From: Betaproteobacteria bacterium
GTDB lineage: Bacteria; Pseudomonadota; Gammaproteobacteria; Burkholderiales; Casimicrobiaceae
DNA: 64,000 bases
Assembly (NCBI GenBank): GCA_013298145.1
Contig: JAAFJO010000005.1
Span: 62,001 to 126,000, forward strand
Reading direction: 5' to 3'
Positions 1-9,210 of this stretch are shown in pieces; within the stretch, counting starts at the first letter, position 1, and each line of letters begins with the position of its first letter. Position numbers and translations under genes: made by a program. The notes below the pieces were generated by a model, which was not told the DNA's origin, did not search any database, and saw only the letters and a program-made list of their open reading frames with translations.

Positions 1-2
1 AG

Positions 3-95
3 CGCTGTGGCGGCGCCCCGATCACCGGCGGCGGCCGCTTGCTCAAGACGAACTTTTTTTGCGGAAACCAGAGCGATCTCGCTCATGGCAAATAG
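3..95 (+). CDS. C-terminal end of a possible small exported protein (cut by window edge)
   Basis: An open frame enters from the left edge and stops at TAG 93-95. The visible 30 residues are Gly-rich with two Cys, including an RCGG motif and a later FCGN. That style resembles the small exported protein encoded convergently at 321-683, which has DYCGNG and ERCGTR. No start is visible and the piece is too short for a family call. A paralogue is an inference; a chance open frame is the alternative. Confidence 0.25.
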   Translation, partial: RCGGAPITGGGRLLKTNFFCGNQSDLAHGK

Positions 96-268
96 GCCAT
101 TCAGGAGAATGAGCCCGAGAAGTATGAGTACGTCCAAAGCGGTACGTCGGTAAACACAGAGAAGCTAGTTTATCTTAGGGCGGTCTACTGCGATGGCAAA
201 AGCATTCAAGCGTAGCTCAAATAGCTTTGGGGCTATCAGCCCAAAAAGCAGGCTAAAGAAAACACGTA

Positions 269-300
269 AAACCCGATAAAACCTAGGCTTTATCGGGTTT
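269..300 (-). terminator. Palindromic terminator downstream of the small exported protein gene
   Basis: AAACCCGATAAA (269-280) pairs perfectly with TTTATCGGGTTT (289-300) around an 8-nt loop that is itself partly palindromic (CCTAGG). It lies 20 bp past the stop of the minus-strand gene ending at 321. On that strand the hairpin is followed by a moderately T-rich stretch. It could also end transcription entering from the left. Confidence 0.6.
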
Positions 301-320
301 AAGTCAAAAAAGTTGCTTTT

Positions 321-683
321 CTAGCGTGGCCCAACGGGACCAGCACCAGGGATTCGACCCGGCACCCGAGTGCCGCAGCGCTCGACTTCGTTCATGAGCG
401 CGCCATTACGAATGCCGCCGCCTGGGACTGGGCCGACGCCTGGGATCGGCTTGATGCCATTGCCACAGTAGTCGTCCATTAGCGCTGCGTTTCCTGCGAA
501 GCCGCCAGCTTGCACAGCACCGGGGTTGGCCTTTGGGCCGCCATATTTTTTCAGGTTCTCAATGTGATGCGCCTGCGCTGCAGCGGCGTTCAAAGTTGCG
601 GTTTGGGCAGCGATTTGTGGCGCAGCCGACGCATGAAATGCGACCGCTGAGACCAATGCGGCGAGGAGGAGGGAAGTTTTCAT
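321..683 (-). CDS. Small exported Gly/Pro-rich protein of unknown function
   Basis: A 120-residue protein with a clear Sec signal peptide: a Lys near the N-terminus, a hydrophobic stretch, and an AxA-type site near residues 18-21 (HASA before APQ). The mature part is Ala-rich, then Gly/Pro-rich with repeated PG/GPVP motifs, and has two Cys (DDYCGNG and VERCGTR) that could form a disulfide. The start is supported by AGGAAAT just upstream of the ATG at 683. I do not recognise the family. It probably acts in the periplasm or outside the cell. The palindrome at 269-300 is a good terminator for it. Confidence 0.7.
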   Translation of the reverse strand: MKTSLLLAALVSAVAFHASAAPQIAAQTATLNAAAAQAHHIENLKKYGGPKANPGAVQAGGFAGNAALMDDYCGNGIKPIPGVGPVPGGGIRNGALMNEVERCGTRVPGRIPGAGPVGPR

Positions 684-773
684 TTGGATTTCCTTTCAAG
701 AGAGATGTGAATGATTCACATTGATTAAGTCGAAAGGAAAGCCGGTGCGGTTCAATGCGCAGTGAAAATGTCG

Positions 774-1046
774 CTACATCCGGTCTTCACGTTGTTTGGC
801 CAAGCGATACATGATCGCGCCGCACGCCATGCAAAGCACATCGAAGAGAACGCTGAAAACGCGTGCGAAAGAGCGCATCGTATTCGCGTCTGGCGGCGCG
901 AAAAAAAGTAGAAGGAGATGAATCAACGGAAGGCCGATCAGCAAAATCGCCGCAGCGTAGCCAAACTTCGGTTCTTTTTTCCAGAAATAAAGCGCCACGC
1001 TTGCGAGCGTTGCGAAGAGCCCGAGATTCAGCGCGATGTCAAACAT
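774..1046 (-). CDS. Small inner-membrane protein (three predicted TM segments)
   Basis: A 90-residue protein dominated by three hydrophobic segments, roughly residues 4-20, 31-51 and 62-82, separated by short charged loops, with a basic C-terminus (LAKQREDRM). Its ATG lies inside the 3' end of the upstream GNAT gene (19-nt overlap, different frame), so translational coupling is likely. Family unknown. The overlap suggests it is co-expressed with the acetyltransferase, but nothing in the sequence shows a shared function. Confidence 0.65.
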   Translation of the reverse strand: MFDIALNLGLFATLASVALYFWKKEPKFGYAAAILLIGLPLIHLLLLFFAPPDANTMRSFARVFSVLFDVLCMACGAIMYRLAKQREDRM

Positions 1047-1849
1047 ATTGCATCGTTCTCGTCGATCGTCTTCTCGTAGAAAACGAGCGTTGAGTAGGTT
1101 TCGAAACCGAGACGACGCAAGATGGGTTCGCTCTCAGGGCTTGCCTCCACGGAAAGATAGCGTGCGCCGCGCGCCTTGGCGGCCTTGGCCCGTGTGGCGA
1201 GCATCGCTTTGTAGACGCCGTGCCTACGCCACGCTTCAATTGTCGCGCCGCCGCAGAGCAAAACGATCGGATCACCGGGATGGTGAAACATGTAGCCCGA
1301 CGTGACGGGCTCACTCGCGTTGAATCCTGCGAAAAATTGGATGCCCGGATCAGATCGCGCGGCGAGCGTGCGGTAGTCGTTCACATAACGCGCATTTGGC
1401 GACTCGGGCCACACAGCATCCCAGATCGATTGATACGCATCAAGCGCCGCAGGCGTGGTCAGCTCGCGAACGTGAAAACCTGTTTGAGTCGTGTCGGAAA
1501 GCTCAGCCAACGCACGATCAACACCTATCAGCATCAACGCGTTGGTGTAGGTGCTTTCCCGCTCGAACCCGCTTTCGAGGAGCGCAGGAACGAGCGCAGA
1601 CGAAGGCTTGTCGTGCTCGTATACCTTCCACATAAGCGAACTTGCTTGGTTGGCTACCGCACGCAACTCCTCGGCGACCACTGCCGCCGCGAGCGACTCA
1701 TCGAAGCTATGCCAAAGGATGTAGCGCAGACTGCCACTTTCGCTCGTGTATCGCGCTGTGTGCTGCGTGGCTTCGCGCACCAGTCCCGCAGGATGCGCAT
1801 GCTCGCGCATCGTTTGGTCATAGAGCGTCAGTAGTTCGGGTATCGGCAC
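1028..1849 (-). CDS. GNAT-family N-acetyltransferase
   Basis: A 273-residue cytoplasmic protein whose second half (about residues 125-270) has the GNAT fold. A beta strand ends in LLCGGATIEAWRRHG, followed by the acetyl-CoA pyrophosphate loop in the form RRHGVYKA, a long helix rich in Ala/Lys/Arg, and the terminal LRRLGFE motif. The N-terminal half is less conserved and may be a degenerate second GNAT unit. The first codon is GTG at 1849; an internal ATG at 1810 is possible and neither has a strong ribosome-binding site. Substrate unknown. The 3' end overlaps the small membrane protein gene. Confidence 0.75.
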   Translation of the reverse strand: MPIPELLTLYDQTMREHAHPAGLVREATQHTARYTSESGSLRYILWHSFDESLAAAVVAEELRAVANQASSLMWKVYEHDKPSSALVPALLESGFERESTYTNALMLIGVDRALAELSDTTQTGFHVRELTTPAALDAYQSIWDAVWPESPNARYVNDYRTLAARSDPGIQFFAGFNASEPVTSGYMFHHPGDPIVLLCGGATIEAWRRHGVYKAMLATRAKAAKARGARYLSVEASPESEPILRRLGFETYSTLVFYEKTIDENDAICLTSR

Positions 1850-1889
1850 TAGTAATTTCTTGGGGGAGCGTGCGCAGTTGCAACGGCGG

Positions 1890-3584
1890 CTACATCACCG
1901 AATACACAGGTCCGCCGCCACCTTCCGGTGTAACCCAGTGAATGTTTTGCAGCGGATCCTTAATGTCGCATGTTTTGCAATGCACACAGTTCTGCGCGTT
2001 GATTTGCAAGCGCTTTGCGCCGCCGCCGAGCGATTCGTCTTCCACGTACTCATACACGCCGGCCGGGCAATAGCGGCCTTCGGGCCCCGCAAACCGAGCG
2101 AGATTGTGCTTCACCGGAATCGTGACGTCGCGCAGGCGAAGATGCGAGGGTTGGTCTTCTTCGTGATTGGTATTTGAGAGGAACACCGAAGAGAGCTTGT
2201 CGAATGAAATGACGCCATCCGGCTTCGGATAGGCAATCTTTGGCATTTGATCCGCAGGCAAAAGCGATTCGTTATCGGCTTTCCCATGCCGCAGCGTCCA
2301 GCCCACCAATTTGCCGAGGCCCAAATCGTTCATCCACATATGCGCGCCGCCATGAATCGTGCCGAGCGTCATGCCCCACTTGAGCCCGGGCTTTACGTTG
2401 CGTACTTTGTAGAGATCGTCATACACCCAGCTCTTTTTCCAGCCATCGTTGTAAGCGTGTAATTCGTCATGTTGCCGCTCGGCTTTGAGCGCGTCGAACG
2501 CTGCTTCAGCGGCCAGCATCCCCGTTTTCATCGCGTTATGGGTGCCCTTGATGCGCGGCAGATTTACGAATCCTGCGCTACAGCCGATTAGCGCGCCACC
2601 ACGGAACGAGAGCTTTGGCACGCTTTGCAATCCGCCTTCGTTAATCGCCCGAGCGCCGTAAACCAAACGCTTACCGCCCTCAAACGTGGGCTTGATGCTC
2701 GGATGCGTTTTGAATCGCTGAAACTCGTCGAAAGGCGACAGCCACGGGTTTTCGTAATTCAAATGGATCACGAAGCCGACGGCGACCAACGGATCTTTGT
2801 TTTCGTTCGTGAGGTGATAGAGAAATGAGCCGCCGCCTGTTTTGGAATCGAGCGGCCAGCCTTGCGAGTGGGTGACGAGCCCTGGCTTGTGTTTTGCCGG
2901 ATCAATCTGCCACAGCTCTTTGATGCCGATCCCGTACTTCTGTGGGTCAACGCCGTCACGAAGGTTGAACTTTTTCATGAGCTCTTGCGACAGCGAGCCG
3001 CGTACACCTTCGGCGAAGAGGGTGTACTTCGCGTGCAATTCCATGCCCGGCTGAAACTCACCTTTTTGTGAGCCATCTTTGGCGATGCCGACATCGCCCG
3101 TCGCCACGCCGATCACAGCGCCGTTTTCATTGAACAGCACTTCGGAGGCTGCGAAGCCCGGATAAATTTCCACACCCGCGGCTTCTGCTTGTTCGCCCAG
3201 CCACTTCGAAACGCGCCCCAGTGAGACGATGTAATTGCCGTGGTTGTTCATCAGCTTTGGCAGCGTCCAATTTGGAATCCGCCGCGATCCGGTTTCTGTG
3301 AGCATAAGGAATTGATCGTCGGTGACGGGCGTGTGGATGGGCGCGCCTTTGTCTTTCCAATCCGGGATCAGTTCGTTGAGCGCGGTGGGATCAATGACCG
3401 CGCCGCTCAAGATGTGAGCGCCGATTTCGCCGCCTTTTTCAAGCACGCAAACGCTGATTTCTTTGTTGTTCTCGCTCGCAAGTTGCTTCAATCGAATCGC
3501 AGCGGAAAGGCCAGACGGACCTCCGCCAACGATCACGACATCGTATTCCATTGCTTCGCGGTCGGCTCGTACGCTATTGCTCAT
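1890..3584 (-). CDS. Electron-transfer flavoprotein:ubiquinone oxidoreductase (ETF-QO)
   Basis: Passes electrons from ETF, reduced by acyl-CoA and other dehydrogenases, to the ubiquinone pool at the inner membrane. The N-terminus has the FAD dinucleotide motif [17 protein letters not shown]. The middle contains the ETF-QO signature with [22 protein letters not shown]. The C-terminus has the 4Fe-4S cluster ligands in [12 protein letters not shown] plus an upstream Cys in GRYCPAG. Length (564 residues) fits the family. The open frame extends 11 codons upstream to a TTG at 3617, but the ATG at 3584 gives a normal N-terminus. No ETF or acyl-CoA dehydrogenase genes are adjacent. Confidence 0.95.
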   Translation of the reverse strand: MSNSVRADREAMEYDVVIVGGGPSGLSAAIRLKQLASENNKEISVCVLEKGGEIGAHILSGAVIDPTALNELIPDWKDKGAPIHTPVTDDQFLMLTETGSRRIPNWTLPKLMNNHGNYIVSLGRVSKWLGEQAEAAGVEIYPGFAASEVLFNENGAVIGVATGDVGIAKDGSQKGEFQPGMELHAKYTLFAEGVRGSLSQELMKKFNLRDGVDPQKYGIGIKELWQIDPAKHKPGLVTHSQGWPLDSKTGGGSFLYHLTNENKDPLVAVGFVIHLNYENPWLSPFDEFQRFKTHPSIKPTFEGGKRLVYGARAINEGGLQSVPKLSFRGGALIGCSAGFVNLPRIKGTHNAMKTGMLAAEAAFDALKAERQHDELHAYNDGWKKSWVYDDLYKVRNVKPGLKWGMTLGTIHGGAHMWMNDLGLGKLVGWTLRHGKADNESLLPADQMPKIAYPKPDGVISFDKLSSVFLSNTNHEEDQPSHLRLRDVTIPVKHNLARFAGPEGRYCPAGVYEYVEDESLGGGAKRLQINAQNCVHCKTCDIKDPLQNIHWVTPEGGGGPVYSVM

Positions 3585-3648
3585 GCTGAACTTTTTTTGA
3601 CAAGTGACGAATGGCAAGTGAACTCAGTCACACGGCATTCGTAACGTG

Positions 3649-4143
3649 TCAAAGTAGGTATCTCATCTTAAATTTGTCGAAGCCCGCGTCGATCACTTTG
3701 AAGCCCATCCGCTCATACAGATGAATCGCCGGGTTATCGCGAAAAACGTTGAGCGTGACTTCGCGCAATCCGCGTGCCCGGGCAATCGCAAAGATGCGAC
3801 TGATTGCAGCGCGCCCGATACCGCGATTTCTTGCTTGTGGCTCGAGTTGGATATCGCCGATGTGCACGCCGCCGATGTCGTTATCGCGCCAAAATGAAAT
3901 GAAGCCAATGCGTTCGCGAGCGAAGTAGAGTTCGTACAAATCTCGCGTAGCCGCGAATTTATTCCAGTTTTTCGGGTCCCAAGTCTGTCCGCGCTTGATG
4001 AGGTACGGTTGCATGTTGGTCTGTGCAAGCGCGCAGCAATAGTCCCATGCCTCGCTTCCGACTGGGACCAATCTCAGCGCTTCGTCCGGCGCGTTAGCGC
4101 GTACTAGCGCCGCTACATCGGTATTACTGACTGCAACATCCAT
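3649..4143 (-). CDS. GNAT-family N-acetyltransferase
   Basis: About 164 residues from the ATG at 4143; the frame is open further upstream but would overlap the divergent thioesterase gene. The GNAT core is clear: the acyl-CoA loop EPQARNRGIGRAAISRIF, then a helix, then the NVFRDNPAIHLYERMGFKVID segment in which the Asn-x-x-Ala-x-x-x-Tyr pattern places the catalytic-side Tyr. Substrate unknown. It is transcribed away from the thioesterase gene, with the promoters probably in 4144-4192. Confidence 0.85.
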   Translation of the reverse strand: MDVAVSNTDVAALVRANAPDEALRLVPVGSEAWDYCCALAQTNMQPYLIKRGQTWDPKNWNKFAATRDLYELYFARERIGFISFWRDNDIGGVHIGDIQLEPQARNRGIGRAAISRIFAIARARGLREVTLNVFRDNPAIHLYERMGFKVIDAGFDKFKMRYLL

Positions 4144-4192
4144 CGCCCGATTATAGTTAGCGACTCTCACGTGTTTAGAGGGCAAAACCTCG

Positions 4193-4675
4193 ATGGAAAG
4201 CTCCAAACTGCCTGTGACTACCGCGCTCACCACAACCTCGCCTAGCCCCCATTTTCCGAATGCAGGCCCGGTGATGTACGAGGTGATGATTCCCGTGCGT
4301 TGGGGGGATCTCGACGCGTTTCAACATGTCAACAACACTAATTACTTCCGCTACATGGAGCAGTGTCGATTAGAGTGGTTTGAGACGATTGGTATCGATG
4401 TGCCGCATCTGGATCGCGTATCGATCGTGCCGAATCTCGTGGGCGCAGAGTGTCGCTTCATTCGCGCAATTACCTATCCAGCGACAGTGCGGGTCACGAT
4501 TGCGCTGGGCGACATCGGCTCAAAGGTGGTGCAGACGCTGCATGAGCTTTGGGTCGGTGACGTGCTGCATGCGGTGGGCGATTGCAAGCTGCTTTGGATG
4601 AGTCGAGAGACGAATCGGTCCGTGGCGCTGCCAGATGAGATTAAGAATCGTTTGTTACCGGCGGTGAAAAAGTAG
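4193..4675 (+). CDS. Acyl-CoA thioesterase, 4-hydroxybenzoyl-CoA thioesterase / YbgC-like hotdog fold
   Basis: A 160-residue hotdog-fold protein. The segment VRWGDLDAFQHVNNTNYFRYMEQ is the classical thioesterase signature, where the Asp of the GDLD motif is the catalytic residue and HVNN begins the central helix. The rest shows the expected strand pattern ending near KLLWM. It likely hydrolyses an acyl-CoA; the substrate cannot be read from sequence. The ATG at 4193 gives about 27 residues ahead of the fold, and a start near 4274 (MYEVMIPVRWG) is also possible. Confidence 0.88.
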   Translation: MESSKLPVTTALTTTSPSPHFPNAGPVMYEVMIPVRWGDLDAFQHVNNTNYFRYMEQCRLEWFETIGIDVPHLDRVSIVPNLVGAECRFIRAITYPATVRVTIALGDIGSKVVQTLHELWVGDVLHAVGDCKLLWMSRETNRSVALPDEIKNRLLPAVKK

Positions 4676-4913
4676 CGTTGCAATTCGTGGGCAATGAGGA
4701 AAACGCGTATTGAGCCCTTGCCTTTGCGTGGAAACGCTCGCGTAGTGCGTGCTGGCTCTCATGCGTATGGAAAAACTCGTAAACCGCACGTTTTATTGGG
4801 GCTAGGAATTGATTTATATGCTTTTCTACGTATTGTATTTATGCGCGCTTGCTCTGTTTTAATAAGAATCAAAGCCGCTAATTTATATGTATGAACTATT
4901 CAATATCTGACGC
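4676..4913. other. AT-rich intergenic spacer with a TTTTATTGGGGCTA motif
   Basis: No convincing gene. The motif TTTTATTGGGGCTAG lies at 4791-4805 and recurs in several other spacers of this window. The remaining 100 bp before acetoacetyl-CoA synthetase are strongly AT-rich and probably hold its promoter. No clear -35/-10 pair can be singled out by eye. Confidence 0.5.
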
Positions 4914-6899
4914 ATGAACGCTGAAATTCTCTGGCAACCGAGCGCGGAACGCGTCGAGCAGGCGCGCATCACGCAGTTCACGCAACAGCTCCGCCAGCGC
5001 TACGCGCAGAGTTTTCCGGACTACACCAGTCTGTGGCGCTGGTCGCTCGCAAACAAGGATTTCTTCTGGCGCGATTTGTGGGAGTTTGTCGGTGGCGTGG
5101 GCGAACTAGGCGAGCGCACGGCGCTTGATGGCCACAAGATGCCAGGTGTGCGCTGGTTCCCGGACGGACGATTGAATTTCGCTGAGAACATCCTCCGCTG
5201 CGCCTCGCGCCCCGAGCTCGCCGATACGGATGCCATCATCTTCGAAAGTGAGATCGAACGGCGGACGGTGACGTGGCGCGCGCTATGGCTTCACGTGGGC
5301 GCTGTGCAGCGTGCGTTGCTGGCGGCGGGCGTGGGTAAAGGCGATGTGGTCGCGAGCGTTTTACCCAACACGCCCGAGGCCGTGATCGCGATGCTCGGCG
5401 CGACGAGCATCGGCGCGACCTGGTCGTCAACGTCGCCCGATTTCGGCGCTGCCGGCGTGCTGGACCGATTCGCACAAATTTCGCCCAAGATTCTTTTCGC
5501 GACGAACGGCTATACCTACAACGCGCAGTTTCATTCCACCGTTGAGCGGGTGCAGGAAATAGTTGCCGGATTGCCGACCCTCACTCACGTGGTGAATGTT
5601 CTGGCCAATGCGCCGGACGCTCGCTCGGGGGGCATCGTTCACGGGCTGGGCGTCCATGCGCTTTCGTGGGACGAATTCATCGGCAATGAGCGCGTCGAGC
5701 CCAGCTTCGAGCGATTGGCGTTCAACCATCCACTTTATGTCGTTTATTCCAGCGGCACTACGGGCAAGCCGAAGGCGATCATTCACGGCGCGGGCGGAAC
5801 GCTGCTGCAGCTTGAAAAAGAACACGCGCTGCATGGCGATTTAAGGCAAGGCGATCGGCTGTTCTACTTTTCCACGACGGGTTGGATCATGTGGAATTGG
5901 TTAGTGGCCGGGCTCACACAAGGCGCAACCATTTTGCTCTTTGATGGCTCGCCATTTGCCCATCGCGGACGAGTGTTGTGGGACTTTGCCGAACGCGAAC
6001 GTTGCACGCATTTTGGTGCGAGTGCGAAATACATCGATGCGATCAAAAAGCTGGGCGTCGTACCGCGCAGCATGAATGATTTATCTGCCCTCAGAACGGT
6101 GTATTCCACGGGTTCTCCGCTCTCGCCTGAGAGTTTTGATTACGTATACCAATGCGTAAAGCCTGATGTGCATCTAGCATCGATTTCCGGCGGCACCGAC
6201 ATCATGAGTTGCTTCGCCATTGGCAATCCAGTGCTGCCAGTACGTCGCGGCGAGATGCAATGCCGCGCGCTTGGGATGGCGGTTGACGTATGGGATGATG
6301 CAGGCGAATCGATCGCGCCGGGATCGAGTGAGATGGGTGAGTTGGTCTGCAGCCAAGCCTTTCCCTCGATGCCCTTGGGATTTGTCAATGATGACGACGG
6401 CGCGCGCTTTTGTGCGGCCTACTTCGAGCGTTTTCCCGGCGTGTGGACGCATGGCGATTGGTGTCAGATCACTGCGCACGGTGGCGTGGTGATCGTCGGG
6501 CGAAGCGATGCAACGCTCAATCCAGGAGGTGTGCGGATCGGGACCGCAGAGATTTATCGGCAAGTTGAAACCATCGATGAAGTGGTGGAATCGATTGCTA
6601 TTGGACAGATTTTCAATAGTGATTCACGCGTTGTTTTGTTCGTGAAGCTACGAGAGGGGCTCACCCTTGATGCTGCGCTGATTGAACGAATCAAAGAGCG
6701 CATCAAACAGAATACAACGCCGCGCCATGTACCTGCGAAGATTGTGCAGGTAGAGGATATTCCGCGAACCAAGAGCAACAAGATCGTCGAGCTTGCCGTT
6801 CGCGATGTAGTTCACGGACGAAATCCAAAAAACATTGAAGCGCTTGCGAATCCTGAGGCGCTTGAATTTTTCCGCAACAGAAGCGAGCTTTTGAGCTAG
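4914..6899 (+). CDS. Acetoacetyl-CoA synthetase (acetoacetate--CoA ligase)
   Basis: Activates acetoacetate to acetoacetyl-CoA with ATP via an acyl-adenylate. The 661 residues match the family. The adenylate-forming motif VVYSSGTTGKPKAIIHG is near residue 280. Downstream are SGGTDIMS, the motif THGDWCQIT (Asp binding the ribose) and GRSDATLNPGGVRIG. The C-terminal lysine segment is PRTKSNKIVE. The large size and the N-terminal WRDLWEFVG region distinguish it from ordinary acetyl-CoA synthetase. The two CoA-transferase genes downstream point to a shared acetoacetate role. Its stop codon lies inside the terminus of a palindromic element (6896-7066). Confidence 0.93.
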   Translation: MNAEILWQPSAERVEQARITQFTQQLRQRYAQSFPDYTSLWRWSLANKDFFWRDLWEFVGGVGELGERTALDGHKMPGVRWFPDGRLNFAENILRCASRPELADTDAIIFESEIERRTVTWRALWLHVGAVQRALLAAGVGKGDVVASVLPNTPEAVIAMLGATSIGATWSSTSPDFGAAGVLDRFAQISPKILFATNGYTYNAQFHSTVERVQEIVAGLPTLTHVVNVLANAPDARSGGIVHGLGVHALSWDEFIGNERVEPSFERLAFNHPLYVVYSSGTTGKPKAIIHGAGGTLLQLEKEHALHGDLRQGDRLFYFSTTGWIMWNWLVAGLTQGATILLFDGSPFAHRGRVLWDFAERERCTHFGASAKYIDAIKKLGVVPRSMNDLSALRTVYSTGSPLSPESFDYVYQCVKPDVHLASISGGTDIMSCFAIGNPVLPVRRGEMQCRALGMAVDVWDDAGESIAPGSSEMGELVCSQAFPSMPLGFVNDDDGARFCAAYFERFPGVWTHGDWCQITAHGGVVIVGRSDATLNPGGVRIGTAEIYRQVETIDEVVESIAIGQIFNSDSRVVLFVKLREGLTLDAALIERIKERIKQNTTPRHVPAKIVQVEDIPRTKSNKIVELAVRDVVHGRNPKNIEALANPEALEFFRNRSELLS

Positions 6900-7066
6900 G
6901 GAGACGATGAACAATTCTGCGTGAGGCAGCGAGCGGCTGACTGGGATGAGCGAAGGGGCAGAATTCCCGTGCATAGCGGGGCTATGTTGGAGAATTTTGG
7001 GATATTTGATCGCGCAACTCTCGCTGTTCGAAGTGCGCGAAGCGATAGTGCGTTCGAGCGTCGTAG
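6896..7066. repeat. Degenerate second copy of the MITE-like palindrome
   Basis: Starts with CTAGGGAGACGATGAAC, matching the terminus of the element at 20650-20818 apart from a few bases. It has the same kind of centre, CATAGC-GGG-GCTATG at 6972-6986. At the symmetric distance it ends in GTTCGAGCGTCGTAG, an eroded version of the expected inverted terminus. The length (about 171 bp) agrees with the intact copy (169 bp). The first four bases, CTAG, include the TAG stop of the acetoacetyl-CoA synthetase gene. Confidence 0.55.
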
Positions 7067-7371
7067 CCGCGTCAAGTCCGTTCACGCGTAGCGCAAAATT
7101 GCTTGGGTTGGTGTCAACTAAAAAAGCATTCCGTTTTATTAGTCATCGCGATCACTGTCGTTCGGCGGAATCCCGTTTCCGGCACCACACCATTTCGTGA
7201 CGCGGCACCGCGAATACACCCATGAGCGTAGTGCGAAAACAGCATCGTGAGTCGCCTCAATGTCGCTTCGCGCACTACCGGAAATTCTGGAGGAAATCGA
7301 GGTGCGCGCGAGTCGTGCTGCGCCGCTGCGCTGTTTACAATTAAGACAACATTGGAAAGCGAGTTAATGAC
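7067..7371. other. Intergenic spacer upstream of scoA
   Basis: No frame here looks like a gene. The last 40 bp are AT-rich (GTTTACAATTAAGACAAC) and probably contain the promoter of the CoA-transferase operon. GAAAGCGAG at 7355-7363 is the likely ribosome-binding region for the GTG start at 7372. Confidence 0.4.
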
Positions 7372-8076
7372 GTGAACAAGGTTTTTCCCTCTGCGACGGC
7401 TGCGCTGAGCGGCATCGTCAAAAACGATCAACTTGTCGCCGTGGGCGGCTTTGGTCTGTGCGGTATCCCAGAAGCGCTGATTGATGCGCTGCAAGCCAGT
7501 GGCGTTACGGGGCTCACAGCGATTTCAAACAATGCGGGCGTTGATGGATTTGGGCTTGGTAAATTGCTCGCCACACGCCAGATCAAAAAAATGATCTCCA
7601 GTTATGTGGGAGAGAACAAAGAATTTGAGCGCCAGTATCTCGCGGGGGAACTTGAACTCGATTTCACACCGCAGGGCACGCTCGCTGAAAAGCTTCGCGC
7701 GGGTGGCGCGGGTATCCCAGCGTTTTTCACCAAAACCGGCGTGGGTACGGTGGTCGCGGAAGGCAAAGAAATTCGCGAATTCGATGGCGAGCAATACGTG
7801 ATGGAGCGTTCGCTCACGCCCGACGTGTCATTGGTGAAGGCGTATATCGCTGACAAGTCGGGCAATCTCGTGTTTCGCAAGACAGCGCGAAATTTCAATC
7901 CGAACGTCGCGCAGGCGGGCAAGATCACCATTGTCGAGGTGGAAAAAATTGTTGAAACTGGTGAGCTAGACCCGGATCAGATTCATCTCCCCGGAATTTT
8001 TGTGCACCGAATCGTGTTGAATGCCTCGCCAGAAAAGCGAATTGAGCAGCGCACAGTAACGAAAGCGGAGGCGTAA
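7372..8076 (+). CDS. scoA: 3-oxoacid CoA-transferase subunit A
   Basis: Alpha subunit of a succinyl-CoA:3-ketoacid (or related) CoA-transferase, which moves CoA between succinyl-CoA and acetoacetate. The 234-residue length, the N-terminal [19 protein letters not shown] and the [15 protein letters not shown] motif are typical of the A subunit. The start is GTG at 7372; the nearby ATG at 7367 runs straight into a stop. It ends 2 bp before subunit B, so the two are co-translated. The neighbouring acetoacetyl-CoA synthetase favours acetoacetate over 3-oxoadipate as substrate, but PcaI-type specificity cannot be excluded. Confidence 0.92.
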   Translation: MNKVFPSATAALSGIVKNDQLVAVGGFGLCGIPEALIDALQASGVTGLTAISNNAGVDGFGLGKLLATRQIKKMISSYVGENKEFERQYLAGELELDFTPQGTLAEKLRAGGAGIPAFFTKTGVGTVVAEGKEIREFDGEQYVMERSLTPDVSLVKAYIADKSGNLVFRKTARNFNPNVAQAGKITIVEVEKIVETGELDPDQIHLPGIFVHRIVLNASPEKRIEQRTVTKAEA

Positions 8077-8078
8077 TC

Positions 8079-8717
8079 ATGGCTTGGAATCGCGATGAAA
8101 TGGCTGCGCGCGCAGCAAAAGAATTGCAAGACGGGTTCTATGTGAACCTCGGGATCGGTTTGCCCACGTTGGTTGCAAACCATGTGCCGAAGGGCATGGA
8201 AGTGTGGTTGCAGAGCGAGAATGGGTTGCTCGGCATTGGGCCTTTTCCCACGGAAGACAAAGTGGATCCCGATCTGATTAACGCTGGTAAACAAACCGTC
8301 ACCACGCTGCCCGGTTCTTCCATCTTCTCAAGCGCCGATAGCTTTGGGATGATTCGCGGTGGCAAGATCAACCTCGCGATATTGGGTGCCATGCAGGTAA
8401 GTGAAAAGGGCGATCTTGCTAACTGGATGATTCCAGGCAAGATGGTCAAAGGCATGGGCGGCGCGATGGATCTCGTTGCAGGGGTGGGCCGCGTTGTCGT
8501 GCTGATGGAGCATGTTGCAAAGAAAAAAGACGGCAGTACCGATCTCAAAATCCTGTCGAAATGCAATCTGCCGCTCACGGGGGTCGGCGTGGTTGATCTC
8601 ATCATCACCGATCTCGGCGTGATCGAGGTCACCCATGCAGGCCTTGCCATTACCGAGCTTGCGCCCGGCGTTACGCGCGAAGAGATTCAAGCGGCAACAG
8701 GCTGCCCATTGCACTGA
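8079..8717 (+). CDS. scoB: 3-oxoacid CoA-transferase subunit B
   Basis: Beta subunit carrying the catalytic glutamate. The segment [13 protein letters not shown] near residue 47 contains the SENG motif whose Glu forms the CoA thioester intermediate. Downstream are the typical [15 protein letters not shown] and [13 protein letters not shown] motifs. The 212-residue length fits the family. It follows scoA with 2 bp between the genes. Together they interconvert acetoacetate and acetoacetyl-CoA, complementing the ATP-dependent ligase upstream. Confidence 0.94.
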   Translation: MAWNRDEMAARAAKELQDGFYVNLGIGLPTLVANHVPKGMEVWLQSENGLLGIGPFPTEDKVDPDLINAGKQTVTTLPGSSIFSSADSFGMIRGGKINLAILGAMQVSEKGDLANWMIPGKMVKGMGGAMDLVAGVGRVVVLMEHVAKKKDGSTDLKILSKCNLPLTGVGVVDLIITDLGVIEVTHAGLAITELAPGVTREEIQAATGCPLH

Positions 8718-9210
8718 GGCAAATCCAGCGCTGAATTCCACCGCGTCACGTCACGAAGCCGTTTACGGGGCGCTCGTTGCTTCAACGCGGGATCGGCTGG
8801 GAAATATCGCTCGTAGTAAGGCGTGAGTTTCTAAGCGTCAGATTTACGGCGCTAGCCCCTGCTTAAATCGGGCTGGCAGGACTTATTTAAGTCTATTGAT
8901 ATATCTCAATTAGGTTGTCTTTGCCTTATTGAGCAGGCGCGTGGCGCCTAAAGGCGAAAGCGCTTGGCCGCTGTGAAAGGTGCGAATTGTTCGCGAGTGG
9001 GCGTGCGAGTGGGTGAGATTAAACGACACCTGAGGTACGTTCGTCGTCACGCCTTCTTCGCACCGTATCGAGCAACTGCGGCAACTCCGCCCTCGGCGGC
9101 TGTCAAAAACTAACAGCCGACCGCTTCCGGCCATGGTGGAAGTTCTGGGATAAAACGTCAGCATGAAGTTTTGTTTTCAGACGCACGGCAGCGAGCGAAC
9201 GACGGTGAAG
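8718..9210. other. Intergenic spacer with interspersed motif and a hairpin
   Basis: No supported gene. GCTAGCCCCTGCTTAAATCG at 8851-8870 belongs to the recurring GGGGCTA-type motif family. GGCTGT / ACAGCC around 9098-9118 can form a small hairpin. The AT-rich stretch 8880-8915 may hold a promoter for the protease gene. Confidence 0.4.
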